DNA from: Diphasiastrum complanatum
Taxonomy: Eukaryota; Streptophyta; Lycopodiopsida; Lycopodiales; Lycopodiaceae
DNA: 64,000 nt
Assembly (NCBI GenBank): GCA_029204225.1
Contig: CM055103.1
Span: 57,270,705 to 57,334,704 of the forward strand
Direction of reading: 5' to 3'
A program made the position numbers and the translations under genes. The notes under the pieces were generated by a model, which did no database searches, was not told the origin of the DNA, and saw only the letters and a list, made by a program, of their open reading frames with translations. Positions 8,019 through 16,231 of this stretch are shown in pieces; the stretch's first letter is position 1; the number at the start of each line of letters is the position of its first letter.

Positions 8019-8519
8019 AAGGCCATTACTTCCATAGTTGAGAAGAAGAATAAATCGTTCTATAATTGCTCCATGGATGACTCCATCCTTCTCCGAATCG
8101 CTTGGCCTCACCTAAAAAATGTTGGGTAGCTTTTTACAGTGCCCAATTCCATCCAACACAGAGAAAGATCCATGACTTTTTGTTTTTTATTAACTAGGCC
8201 ACATTTTGGCAATTCACAGACCTACTCCTTTCTCCTGCCACTGTAAATGGATTTCAAAATCCTCTCAGCTTTGATATGCTACTACCCTGCTCTACCTTTT
8301 AAATTTGCTCCACTTGAACCACTGAAAGAGTTTTGGCCAACTTTCCGGAAAAGCATTTTGAAGCCATTTATGAGCAAAGTTCCTTCGGATTGTCGATACC
8401 CCGTATGGAGTCCTCTCTCTTGAGATGCTTTGAGTGCTGTTTTTCTTGGTGAAAGATGCTATCCCATAGCTCCACCAAGTCGTGCAAACCTGCATCACCC
8501 TGCCGCTCTAATACCAAGT
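8019..8519 (-). other. Internal remnant of element B
   Basis: Sequence downstream of the element B primer-binding site. It starts with TTGGTATTAGAGC (minus strand, about 8506-8519), a variant tRNA-Met primer site, followed by a 68-codon frame (8498-8292) without recognisable domain. No second LTR is seen, so B is truncated somewhere between here and 8010. Confidence 0.45.
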
Positions 8520-8942
8520 TGAAATTCCAATAGAATCTAGTGCAGTATGCAGATCACATCAATCAATCACCATAGCCACTCTTCACAAGCTCTCAAAGAT
8601 GACATAACAAAAGTTAATAGATTACAAAGAAACAATGTACATATAGGAAAAGCCACAAACTACATGGGCTCAATATGTGTCACTAAACTGGCCTACCACC
8701 TGGCAAACTAGAGTTAGGCCCAATATGGCCTAAATAACTAACAAACCTGAGACATGCCCTCAAGTATAGCATAACAAAACCAAAATCCACTGTATAGTGT
8801 AATTTTCTACCAAAGTATCTACTCAGCTAAACCAAGTAGCTAGCTACGGGACAAGTGCCCGATTGATATGACAATAGTGGGTCACATCCCAATCACTACT
8901 AAAAATAGTAAACTAACTAACTGTACAATAAATACAATATCA
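8520..8942 (-). repeat. 5' LTR of element B, inserted in gag of element C
   Basis: About 423 bp with TG...CA ends (TGAAATT on the left, AATATCA on the right in plus orientation), followed on the minus strand by a primer-binding-like sequence. Its outer edge falls exactly where the gag frame of element C stops resembling gag (..PISFK|CDIV..), so it is an insertion. Confidence 0.6.
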
Positions 8943-9772
8943 CATTTGAAGCTTATCGGATTAACTCTGTTTTCTAACTCACATCTTGATCTCTCTTTTT
9001 TCTTGAAGCAATCACTTGCAAAATGCCCTTTGACTCCACAATAAAAGAATTCTAACTTGGATCTATCTTTCTTCTTGCCAACAAAAGTAGAAAGCTCACT
9101 TTGATCTTGACCCTTTGACCACTTGCTTTTGCCTTTTCCCTTGAACTTGCCTTTGATGAATATGGCTTCCTCCTCTCCTATTTGAGATGAAAAAGTAGAT
9201 CCACCTCTTGATAGGAGCCTTAACTCCTCATCCACCAAGATATCTTGCAAATCCTCCATACTTGGCAATGTCTTTTGAATAGCAAGTCTTTGCACCAAAT
9301 TAGCATGATCATCCAACAAGCCATCAAGAACAACGTGAACAAGCTCCACATCGTTAATGCTTTCACTAATGCATGCTAGTTCATCACTCAAAGATTTAAC
9401 TCTCAAAACAAAAGCATGAGCACCTTCATCTTTCTTTTGAAGACTTTGAAAATTTTGTCTCCTTAGGGTTAGGACCCTAGATGTAGATTTGGATTCATAA
9501 ATCTTCTTCAAAGATTCCCAAGCCTCACTTGATGTTGTGCACTTACCAGCTTCCTTGAGAAGTTCATTAGTCACATAAATCTTGATCAAATGTAAAGCTT
9601 TATTTGCCCTCTTGTGATACCTCACTTGATCCTGTGGTGCCAAAGGTCTCTCCTCCACACCTACAACAATATCCATCAAATCATTCATCTCAAGTAAAGA
9701 TTCCATCCTCACCTTCCAAGTAGAATAATTTGTTGACTCTAAGCCTATCATTGCCTTCCAACATGGAGCCAC
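8943..9772 (-). pseudogene. Copia gag with zinc knuckle, element C, 3'-truncated
   Basis: About 275 gag codons. NYSTWKVRMESLLEMNDLMDIV, KALHLIKIYVTNELLKEAG, SLKKIYESKSTSRVLTLR and HAFVLRVKSLSDELA are typical Copia gag blocks. A Lys/Gly-rich linker (FKGKGKSKWSKG) precedes the knuckle FFYCGVKGHFASDC. The first Cys of the usual CX2CX4HX4C is Phe, so RNA binding would be impaired. The reading frame runs into the element B LTR at 8942 and ends there, which removes protease to RNase H. Confidence 0.8.
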
Positions 9773-10375
9773 TTGAGGTTGCCATGTTGCAATGATCTAA
9801 TCTTCTCTTTGAACCTGTTCCAATGCACTAAGGACTCCCTTGAAAATCAACAAATGAAACTCAAGAAGAAATCACAAAGATATGGAAACAATCTAGCCTC
9901 TCCTTCTTCTCTTTCTCGCAAATCCTTTCACATACAATGTTGATTTCTTGATCACAATAGAACTAAACACAATATGATGAAATTTTGCCAACACCTAAGA
10001 TTGAAACAAACTCTTGAAAAAGTTTATCAACTTAATTCAAGAGATCCTATCAAATTTAGGATTTCACCAAAAATGCAAAATATTGAATCAAGCAAAATCT
10101 ATATGCAAAAGCTAGAATCTAGATATCTTATCTAATAGAATGTGGCATCCACAATAACAAGCAATTTTTGTCTCCACATTCTAGTAAGTGGTTTTAAAAA
10201 ATTGGCCATCTACACATATTTTCACCAAAAATGATCTTAAGATCACAAAGATTCAAACTTTATACTTGAAACTACAAGATTTGATCTATTAACACCTCCA
10301 AATCCACATAGAATTTATGGCCCCCTCAAATTCACCTCTAGATTTGGAAAATCCACCAAATTTGGCCTGAAATGT

Positions 10376-10387
10376 ACTCTGATACCA
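10376..10387 (-). promoter_or_regulatory. Primer-binding site, element C (tRNA-iMet)
   Basis: Minus strand reads TGGTATCAGAGT, directly after the LTR end. Confidence 0.8.
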
Positions 10388-11039
10388 TGTGAAAAATCAA
10401 AGATCAGAAAACATTTAATTCATTAATGATCTTTAGCCATATTTGGCTGCACATCTCGAAATAGCTAGAAGTTATAAATCACTACTTTATGCATGCTAGA
10501 ACTTACAAATGCATAATCATCTGATCATAAACACTTGAATATGACTTATTACTACCCCTTTCCATACAACAACTGTACAATACTGTACTTCACATGTGTG
10601 AAAGCTAGATCAACCAAAAAATCAATATTCTACACATATAAACTCAAGATATCAAGAGAGAAACACATGAGATGGACATAGAAACACAAGAGATGAATTA
10701 TCCACAAAGAAAGAAACTTTGATGATTATTTTTCCACACAGGTACAACTATTTATAGCTTTCAAAATCTCATTTGGCCACTTGCCCGAAACTTGACCTAT
10801 ATTGGAAACTTTTAGATACTTGATCAAAAACCTAGAAAACCTAGTCTAGATGCAATGTACCAAAATTAACCAATTAGAATGGGTCCAAATCCGACCTCAT
10901 CCACTTATGTAATTGCCAAAAATAGTACAAACACTATTTATGTCTTTATTGACAAATATGAAACTATCTCTAAGTTGAGATTTCATTTTGGCCTCCAAAA
11001 ATGCCAATAAACCAATAAACTAGTTGACAATTTTTCACA
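10388..11039 (-). repeat. 5' LTR of element C
   Basis: 652 bp with perfect 10-bp terminal inverted repeats TGTGAAAAAT/ATTTTTCACA. Contains a CACATGTGTG motif at 10591-10600. Confidence 0.8.
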
Positions 11040-11414
11040 ATGAACATAGAATCAAAAGAGAAAAGTTCTCCACATACAAAGAGAACTTGAAGATACTTTC
11101 TCCACACTGGTACATCTATTTATAGCATGCATAATTTCACTTGGCCACTTTCCCTAAGATAGCCCTAAAATAGCAACTTCTAGGTAGTTTACCAAAAAGC
11201 TCATTTTTAGTTACTAAATGCAATGTATCTATATTAGCCAATTAGAATAGGTCTAAATTGGACTAAATTCGACCTCATCCACAAATATACATGCCAAAAA
11301 TAGTACAAAAACTATTTAGGCCTTTATTGACATAATAAAATCCATCTCTAAGTTGAAATTCCATGTTGGCCTCAAAATTGTCAAAATAACTCAGCTAAAC
11401 TAGTTGATTTCACA
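11040..11414 (-). repeat. Truncated 3' LTR of element D
   Basis: About 375 bp homologous to the half of the element C LTR at roughly 10690-11039 (shared blocks: TATTTATAGC, GCAATGTA, CCAATTAGAAT, GACCTCATCCAC, AAAAATAGTACAAA). The other half is missing. Its minus-strand start TGTGAAATCAACTAG follows a purine-rich tract. It abuts the element C LTR without intervening sequence. Confidence 0.7.
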
Positions 11415-11845
11415 CTCCCTCTTCAACTACTTTTAGCATAGATTTTGATAGTCCTCTAAGATGAGGTCTATGCTTCATAAACAAGTCCTTTCCCAATGCT
11501 TTGGTGAAGATATTAGCCACACACTCCCTTGATGCGACATGTTGAAGCTCCACTTCCTTTGCATGACTTGTTCTCTCATAAAATGATAAGCCACTTCAAT
11601 ATGCTTGCTCCTTGCATGAAATACAAGATTGCTTGCCAAAAATTTGGGCTGAAAGATTATCACAATAGATGACTGCACACTTTTGAGAATCTAGCAAGTT
11701 AAGATCCATTACTATCCTTTTGATCCGTAGCATCTCCTTTGTGCATGAAGTTAAGGCTTTGTACTCGGACTCACTAGATGATAAAGAGATTGTTGCTTGT
11801 TCATTCAATTTTAAGTCATTGATAGTTATTACTATCACCTAGACT
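11415..11845 (-). pseudogene. Copia RNase H end, element D
   Basis: Two overlapping frames give QATISLSSSESEYKAL, CTKEMLRIKRIVMDL, IYCDNLSAQ and then FHARSKHIEVAYHFMRE, the conserved end of Copia RNase H. Frameshifts separate them. A polypurine tract (GTTGAAGAGGGAG, minus, about 11415-11427) leads into the 3' LTR. The element is missing everything upstream of RNase H. Confidence 0.75.
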
Positions 11846-12745
11846 ATCTTCCACATGGCTTCCCATAGTGGACAAACTTGATGGATCCAATTACCATCTA
11901 TGATAATTTAAGATGAAAACTGTGCTAATGGCTAAGGAGTTGTATGATGTCATCATAGGTGCAGAGGCAAGACCCAAACCAAACAAAATTGCAATCTCAG
12001 AATGGAAGCTGAAGGATGTCAAAGTTTTCGTTATAATCATCCTCAACATTTAAGACACACAAATCGGCTATGTTTCTGAAGCTCGGACTTAGAAAGAAAT
12101 CTAGGACATCTTGAGCACACTATACGATGTGCGGGACGTACACCTTAGAAAGAGATTCTTCTCCCTCAAGATGACAAATAGTGATTCACTATAGAATCAA
12201 ATCAACCAGTTCAAGAAGCTACTGCAGCAAATGGCCGTTGTCGAATCAGTCATAGACGATCAAGATGCAGTAATGACACTAATTCCAAGCTTGTGATGTT
12301 CATATGATAGTGGGTGATGATCATGATGACACACCCAGAGCTGACTCTATCAAGAGTCATTACAATGTTGTTGTAGGAAGACAGCAGAAGGAACGAACCC
12401 TCTAGTTCATGAAATGTCGACTCTCATGCCTTATACACCAACAAGAGCTCAAGTAAGCAAAAGAAGAGAAAAGACGCGAAGCAACAAAAATTGAATCAGA
12501 AGCCGACACAACATCAAGAGCAATCAAATCCACCAATAAAGAAGAAGATGTTATGTAAATACTACAAATGAACCAACCACAAAATCCAAGATTGCTGCAT
12601 ACTACAAGCCAAGAAGAACATAGGACAATCGAATCAGATGGCAAATGCAGCTGCAGAAGCACCTCAACCCAATTAAGAAGTGGACCACGATGCATTTATG
12701 ACAAGCAATCAAAGAGCATTAGATGACAGCTCCTAGTTTCTTGAG
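11846..12745 (+). pseudogene. Copia gag, decayed, element E
   Basis: From ATG 11855 the plus strand reads a broken gag: KLDGSNYHL-like start, ELYDVIIGAEARPKP, EWKLKDVKVFVIIILN, LYDVRDVHLRKRFFSLKM, VESVIDDQDAVMTLIPSL, with several stops. A degenerate knuckle (CKYYK*TNHKIQDC; second Cys is Tyr) lies near 12552-12593. The gag type resembles that of element K rather than that of A, C and G. Confidence 0.6.
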
Positions 12746-12950
12746 GACCCGAGGACTCCAAGAAGAACCTTGAGTATCAAGATGGAGCCATCAACGCTCA
12801 ATCATATGGATCAAGCAAGGCAAGTTGTCTTTGGCAACATTATTTATGCACTTAATAGTTTAATTGATGTATTTTCAAGTGCAAAAAATTCCTTGGAATC
12901 CATGGCTTGGCATGATGTATAGTTTCTGAAGTGTGCTACATGTATATAGA

Positions 12951-13133
12951 CACATTTATGGAACATCTTGTAAGGGATCCTTTAAGAGGTGGTGAAAGAT
13001 CCTTCATGGACATCATTCTCTATTGGAGTCTCAAAACTTTCTTGTTTGTAGCTGGAGTTTTTAGACACTTCTAAAAGCTTTCATCCATCTATCAAGAGAG
13101 TTGCGAATAGACCAAGCTAAATTTGAGGAAGAG
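12951..13133 (+). pseudogene. Copia reverse transcriptase scrap and polypurine tract
   Basis: MEHLVRDPLRGGERSFMDI matches the RT connection region of element L (VKDPNKGDERSFEDI). About 80 bp later comes a purine-rich GAGGAAGAG directly before an LTR start. Most of the pol region between gag and here is deleted, or gag and this piece belong to different elements. Confidence 0.5.
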
Positions 13134-13778
13134 TGTGAAGAATTGCCAAAAATTGGCAAATCTAGCTTGATCAAAGACCATGTAGTATAATATAAATTTT
13201 GTACATAAGTGGATTCCAAACATGTGAGGGCAAGATGCCATGTGGAAATCCACTCCTAATTTAGGTTAGGTCAAGTCCATATGGTTGGTCATATCATTTT
13301 GGTAGTGATTCCTAGTTTATAGGACCTAAATCCTAGATTTAAGGTGAAAATTGACCAACTAGCTATCTACCAAGCATGACTCTAGGAAATAGACAAGGGT
13401 TTCATTTTAGGGCAAAAAGGCTGAGTTAACTTCCTTATTAAATGCTGGAAATCCACCTAACTTCACAAAGGAAGTCAATTGGCAATCTCAAGCTAGTTCA
13501 TTATGTACATTGAGTTTTTGTGGTCCAAATGCAACCAAATCAATTTCTACTTGTTTCTCAAGTTGAAGGCCGTACTATAGTCTATATTACACACGTGTGG
13601 GCTCAAATTTCAATGTTGATCAATGCTTTTGATTGTTAATGCTTGTTGTTTGTCAGATTGCCAATCTAGATCAACTTTTTTGTGTTTAGTTTTTTGATAG
13701 ACTGTTAAGCAGGCATCCAATCACTCTTGTGGATCTTTTGTAGATCCATTTATGGTCCTAAAGTAAAATACTTTCACA
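13134..13778 (+). repeat. 3' LTR of element E
   Basis: 645 bp, TGTGAAGAATTG...TACTTTCACA. Contains an ACACGTGTGG motif at 13591-13600 preceded by GGCCGTACT, a combination also seen in the element G LTR. Confidence 0.65.
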
Positions 13779-14058
13779 TATGATGCCAAGAATACCTCTA
13801 AACTACTCACACTAAGGAATCAAAGTTTCCAAGCTGTCAAAGAAGTGGTGAGAGTTCATCCAACTATGTTTTGAGAGTGAAGGACATCCATAGAGAGCTT
13901 GCATGCATTGGAGACCACATCAATCAAAGTGAACTAGTGCAAGTTATCATCAATGGTTTGAAGGATGATTTTGACAATCTTTTCCAATCATATGCAATCA
14001 AGGAGGAGCTACCAAATTTGGGGCCTTACAAGGAGTACTTATTGCTTTGTGATTCCTA
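13779..14058 (+). pseudogene. Copia gag fragment, element F
   Basis: YDAKNTSKLLTLRNQSFQ, then after a frameshift NYVLRVKDIHRELACIGDHI, SELVQVIINGLKDDFDNLFQ and AIKEELPNL: the middle of a gag of the A/C/G type. It starts immediately after the element E LTR, so E probably inserted in it. Confidence 0.7.
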
Positions 14059-14078
14059 ATCATTAAAGGATTGAATGT

Positions 14079-14127
14079 GGGCCATTTAGTGAGGTTCAAG
14101 GTTTTGGGCCATTTAGTGAGGTTCAAG
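14079..14127 (+). repeat. 22-bp direct duplication
   Basis: GGGCCATTTAGTGAGGTTCAAG occurs at 14079-14100 and 14106-14127 (period 27), at the junction between the gag fragment and an LTR fragment. Confidence 0.85.
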
Positions 14128-14244
14128 CATAGATTTTTGATGGATTTTGATGGTGCAACTTGTGCTAACTTTATGGAATCATAATCTATTGTTTCTCTCA
14201 TCATTTCAAGTGTTTTAGGATCCTATTTTTGCTGTAATTTTCAC
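14106..14244 (+). repeat. LTR fragment of the element G family, opposite orientation
   Basis: Reverse complement of the first ~135 bp of the G LTR, ending TTTTGCTGTAATTTTCACA, about 88% alike by eye. It is a relic of an older insertion of the same family, 68 bp from the young copy. Confidence 0.75.
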
Positions 14245-14306
14245 ATAGATTGTGACCCTCAAGAAACTAGATTTTAACACATCAAAAATCTAGAAAGATA
14301 TACAAA

Positions 14307-14311
14307 AGATC
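14307..14311. other. Target-site duplication of element G (left)
   Basis: AGATC, repeated at 20455-20459. Confidence 0.9.
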
Positions 14312-14990
14312 TGTAAAAATTACAGCAAATAAGGATCCTAAAACACTTGAAATGATGAGGGAAACAATAGATTATGATTTCATAAGATTAGCACAAGTTG
14401 AACCATCAAAATCCATCAAAAATCTATGCTTGAACCTCACTAAATGGCCCAAATCCTTGAAGAAGGCTTCACACGTGTGAAAGTACGGCCTCCCACAGTC
14501 TGAGTACTGTACACCAGACCTACATTCAATCCTATAATCATTAGTAATCACAAATACTCAAACAATTATGAACATAGAGAGCAATTGCACCATTATGAGA
14601 GAAAAAACATGAAATTGCTTGATTGATTTTGGTGAGATATCATCACCTATATAAAGATCCATCACGGTTTTGGGCAGGTATGAGTAGCCCTAAACCTATC
14701 CCTAATGCTAATTTTGGTGGATCTTTCATCCCTACCAAGTTAGGGTTGGAATCTTGGAGATCCCTCAACAATGCAAAAATTACCAAAAATAGCTCCTATT
14801 TTTTCTCCCTTGTATCTAAGCATAATTTGGACTCATTCCAAAGGTTCTAACACTTAGGTCTACTTGAGAACATCCTTATGAATGGAATCCTATGCTATTT
14901 GGCACGTGTGACAAGCCACATCATGACCATTTAACTATTTACAAGTCATATGACCAAAACTAGTCAAGCTAGAATTGTGAATTTTTAACA
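14312..14990 (-). repeat. 3' LTR of element G
   Basis: 679 bp, TGTAAAAATTACAGC...GAATTTTTAACA. Contains CACACGTGTGAAAGTACGG (about 14470). Confidence 0.95.
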
Positions 14991-15001
14991 CTCCTCCTCA
15001 C
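14991..15001 (-). promoter_or_regulatory. Polypurine tract of element G
   Basis: Minus strand reads GTGAGGAGGAG immediately before the 3' LTR; primer for plus-strand DNA synthesis. Confidence 0.85.
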
Positions 15002-15004
15002 TAT

Positions 15005-16231
15005 CTAGCTTGGTTCAATCATTGCTTTACTAATCACTCCAAGTGATGATCTGAACTTTATAAAAGGTGTCCTTTGAAGTGGTTTAGTAAGTAGATCAGC
15101 TACACATTCATTGCTTGGAACATGCTCCAAAGCAATCTCCTTGGCTTGCACCATTTCTCTCACAAAGTGATGGCATATCTCAATGTGCTTAGATCTTGCA
15201 TGGAAGATTGGGTTAGATGCAAGGTGTTGGGCTGATATATTGTCATTGTAGATGATTGGTGCCTCCTCTGAATCCATGATCTTTAGTTCCACCAATAATC
15301 TCTTGATCCAAAGTACCTCCTTTGTAGTGGTTGTCAAAGCTTTGTACTCGGCCTCAGTTGAAGATAGAGATATAGTTTCTTGCTTTTTTGAAAGCCATGA
15401 AACCACACCTTCTCCTATGAAAGTTGAATAGGCACTTGTTGATTTCCTATCCCTCTTGTCCCCTGCAAAATCTGAATCACTAAATGCATGAAGGTTAATC
15501 ACATCTCCTCTATGTAGAATCCCAAAATCCAATGTACCCGAGATGTATCTTAGAATCCTCTTAGCCTTTTTCCAATGGATATTCAATGGCTTTTGCATGG
15601 ATTGGCTCAACCTACATACACTAAAGCTAAGATCTGGTCTAGTTATAGTGATCCACATTAAGGAACCTATAAGTTGCCTAAACAAAGTGATGTCCATGAA
15701 GGATCTTTCATCATCTTCATTTGGCACTTTTACATCTTGCTCCATTGGTGTGTCAACACTTTTGCATACTTCCATCTTAAACTTCTTCAAAAGACTTTGA
15801 GCATAGTTTACTTGACTTATAAAGATAAAATCAGACCCTCTAAGTACTTCTATGCCTAAGATGAAGTGAAGACACCCTAGATCTACCATCTTGAACTCTA
15901 AGGATAGATCTATCTTGATTTTTTCAATACCATCAACACTATTTCCACTAATGATGATGTCATCTACATAAATGAGTAAAAGTACAATACCAACATCATC
16001 AAACTTAATGTAAAGAGTGGGATCATATTCACTTTGAACAAAAGAAAGTGAAATAAGATAGCAATGTAGTCTTGAGTTCCAAGATCTTGAGGCTTGCTTC
16101 AAGCCATAGATGCTTCTTTGGAGATGGCATACTTTGTTCTCCATTCCATGCTTGATGAACCCTTGTGGCTGCTCCATATAGATATCCTCTTCCAAAAAAC
16201 CATTCAAGAAAGCATTAGACATAGAATCCAT
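15005..16231 (-). CDS. Copia polyprotein of G, second part: RT palm to RNase H
   Basis: 408 codons continuing the polyprotein. NAFLNGFLEEDIYMEQPQGF and IYGLKQASRSWNSRL are RT motifs, and YVDD (residues 88-91) is the catalytic pair. RNase H follows with SDSDFAGDKRDRKS, ISLSSTEAEYKAL, NDNISAQHLASNP and FHARSKHIEICHHFVRE, and the product ends ..ISKAMIEPS. The apparent start MDSMSN is a consequence of a small deletion/frameshift at about 16205-16231, not a real initiation site. This lesion falls by the first RT aspartate and lies between two otherwise open frames, so G may be non-autonomous. Confidence 0.9.
   Translation of the reverse strand: MDSMSNAFLNGFLEEDIYMEQPQGFIKHGMENKVCHLQRSIYGLKQASRSWNSRLHCYLISLSFVQSEYDPTLYIKFDDVGIVLLLIYVDDIIISGNSVDGIEKIKIDLSLEFKMVDLGCLHFILGIEVLRGSDFIFISQVNYAQSLLKKFKMEVCKSVDTPMEQDVKVPNEDDERSFMDITLFRQLIGSLMWITITRPDLSFSVCRLSQSMQKPLNIHWKKAKRILRYISGTLDFGILHRGDVINLHAFSDSDFAGDKRDRKSTSAYSTFIGEGVVSWLSKKQETISLSSTEAEYKALTTTTKEVLWIKRLLVELKIMDSEEAPIIYNDNISAQHLASNPIFHARSKHIEICHHFVREMVQAKEIALEHVPSNECVADLLTKPLQRTPFIKFRSSLGVISKAMIEPS

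Larger units (their letters stand above)
8943..11039 (-). mobile_element. Copia element C, 5' LTR to gag
   Basis: LTR 10388-11039, primer-binding site 10376-10387, leader 9773-10375, gag 9772-8943. The remainder is lost to the left where element B sits. The LTR belongs to the same family as the LTR fragment of the adjacent element D. Confidence 0.75.
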
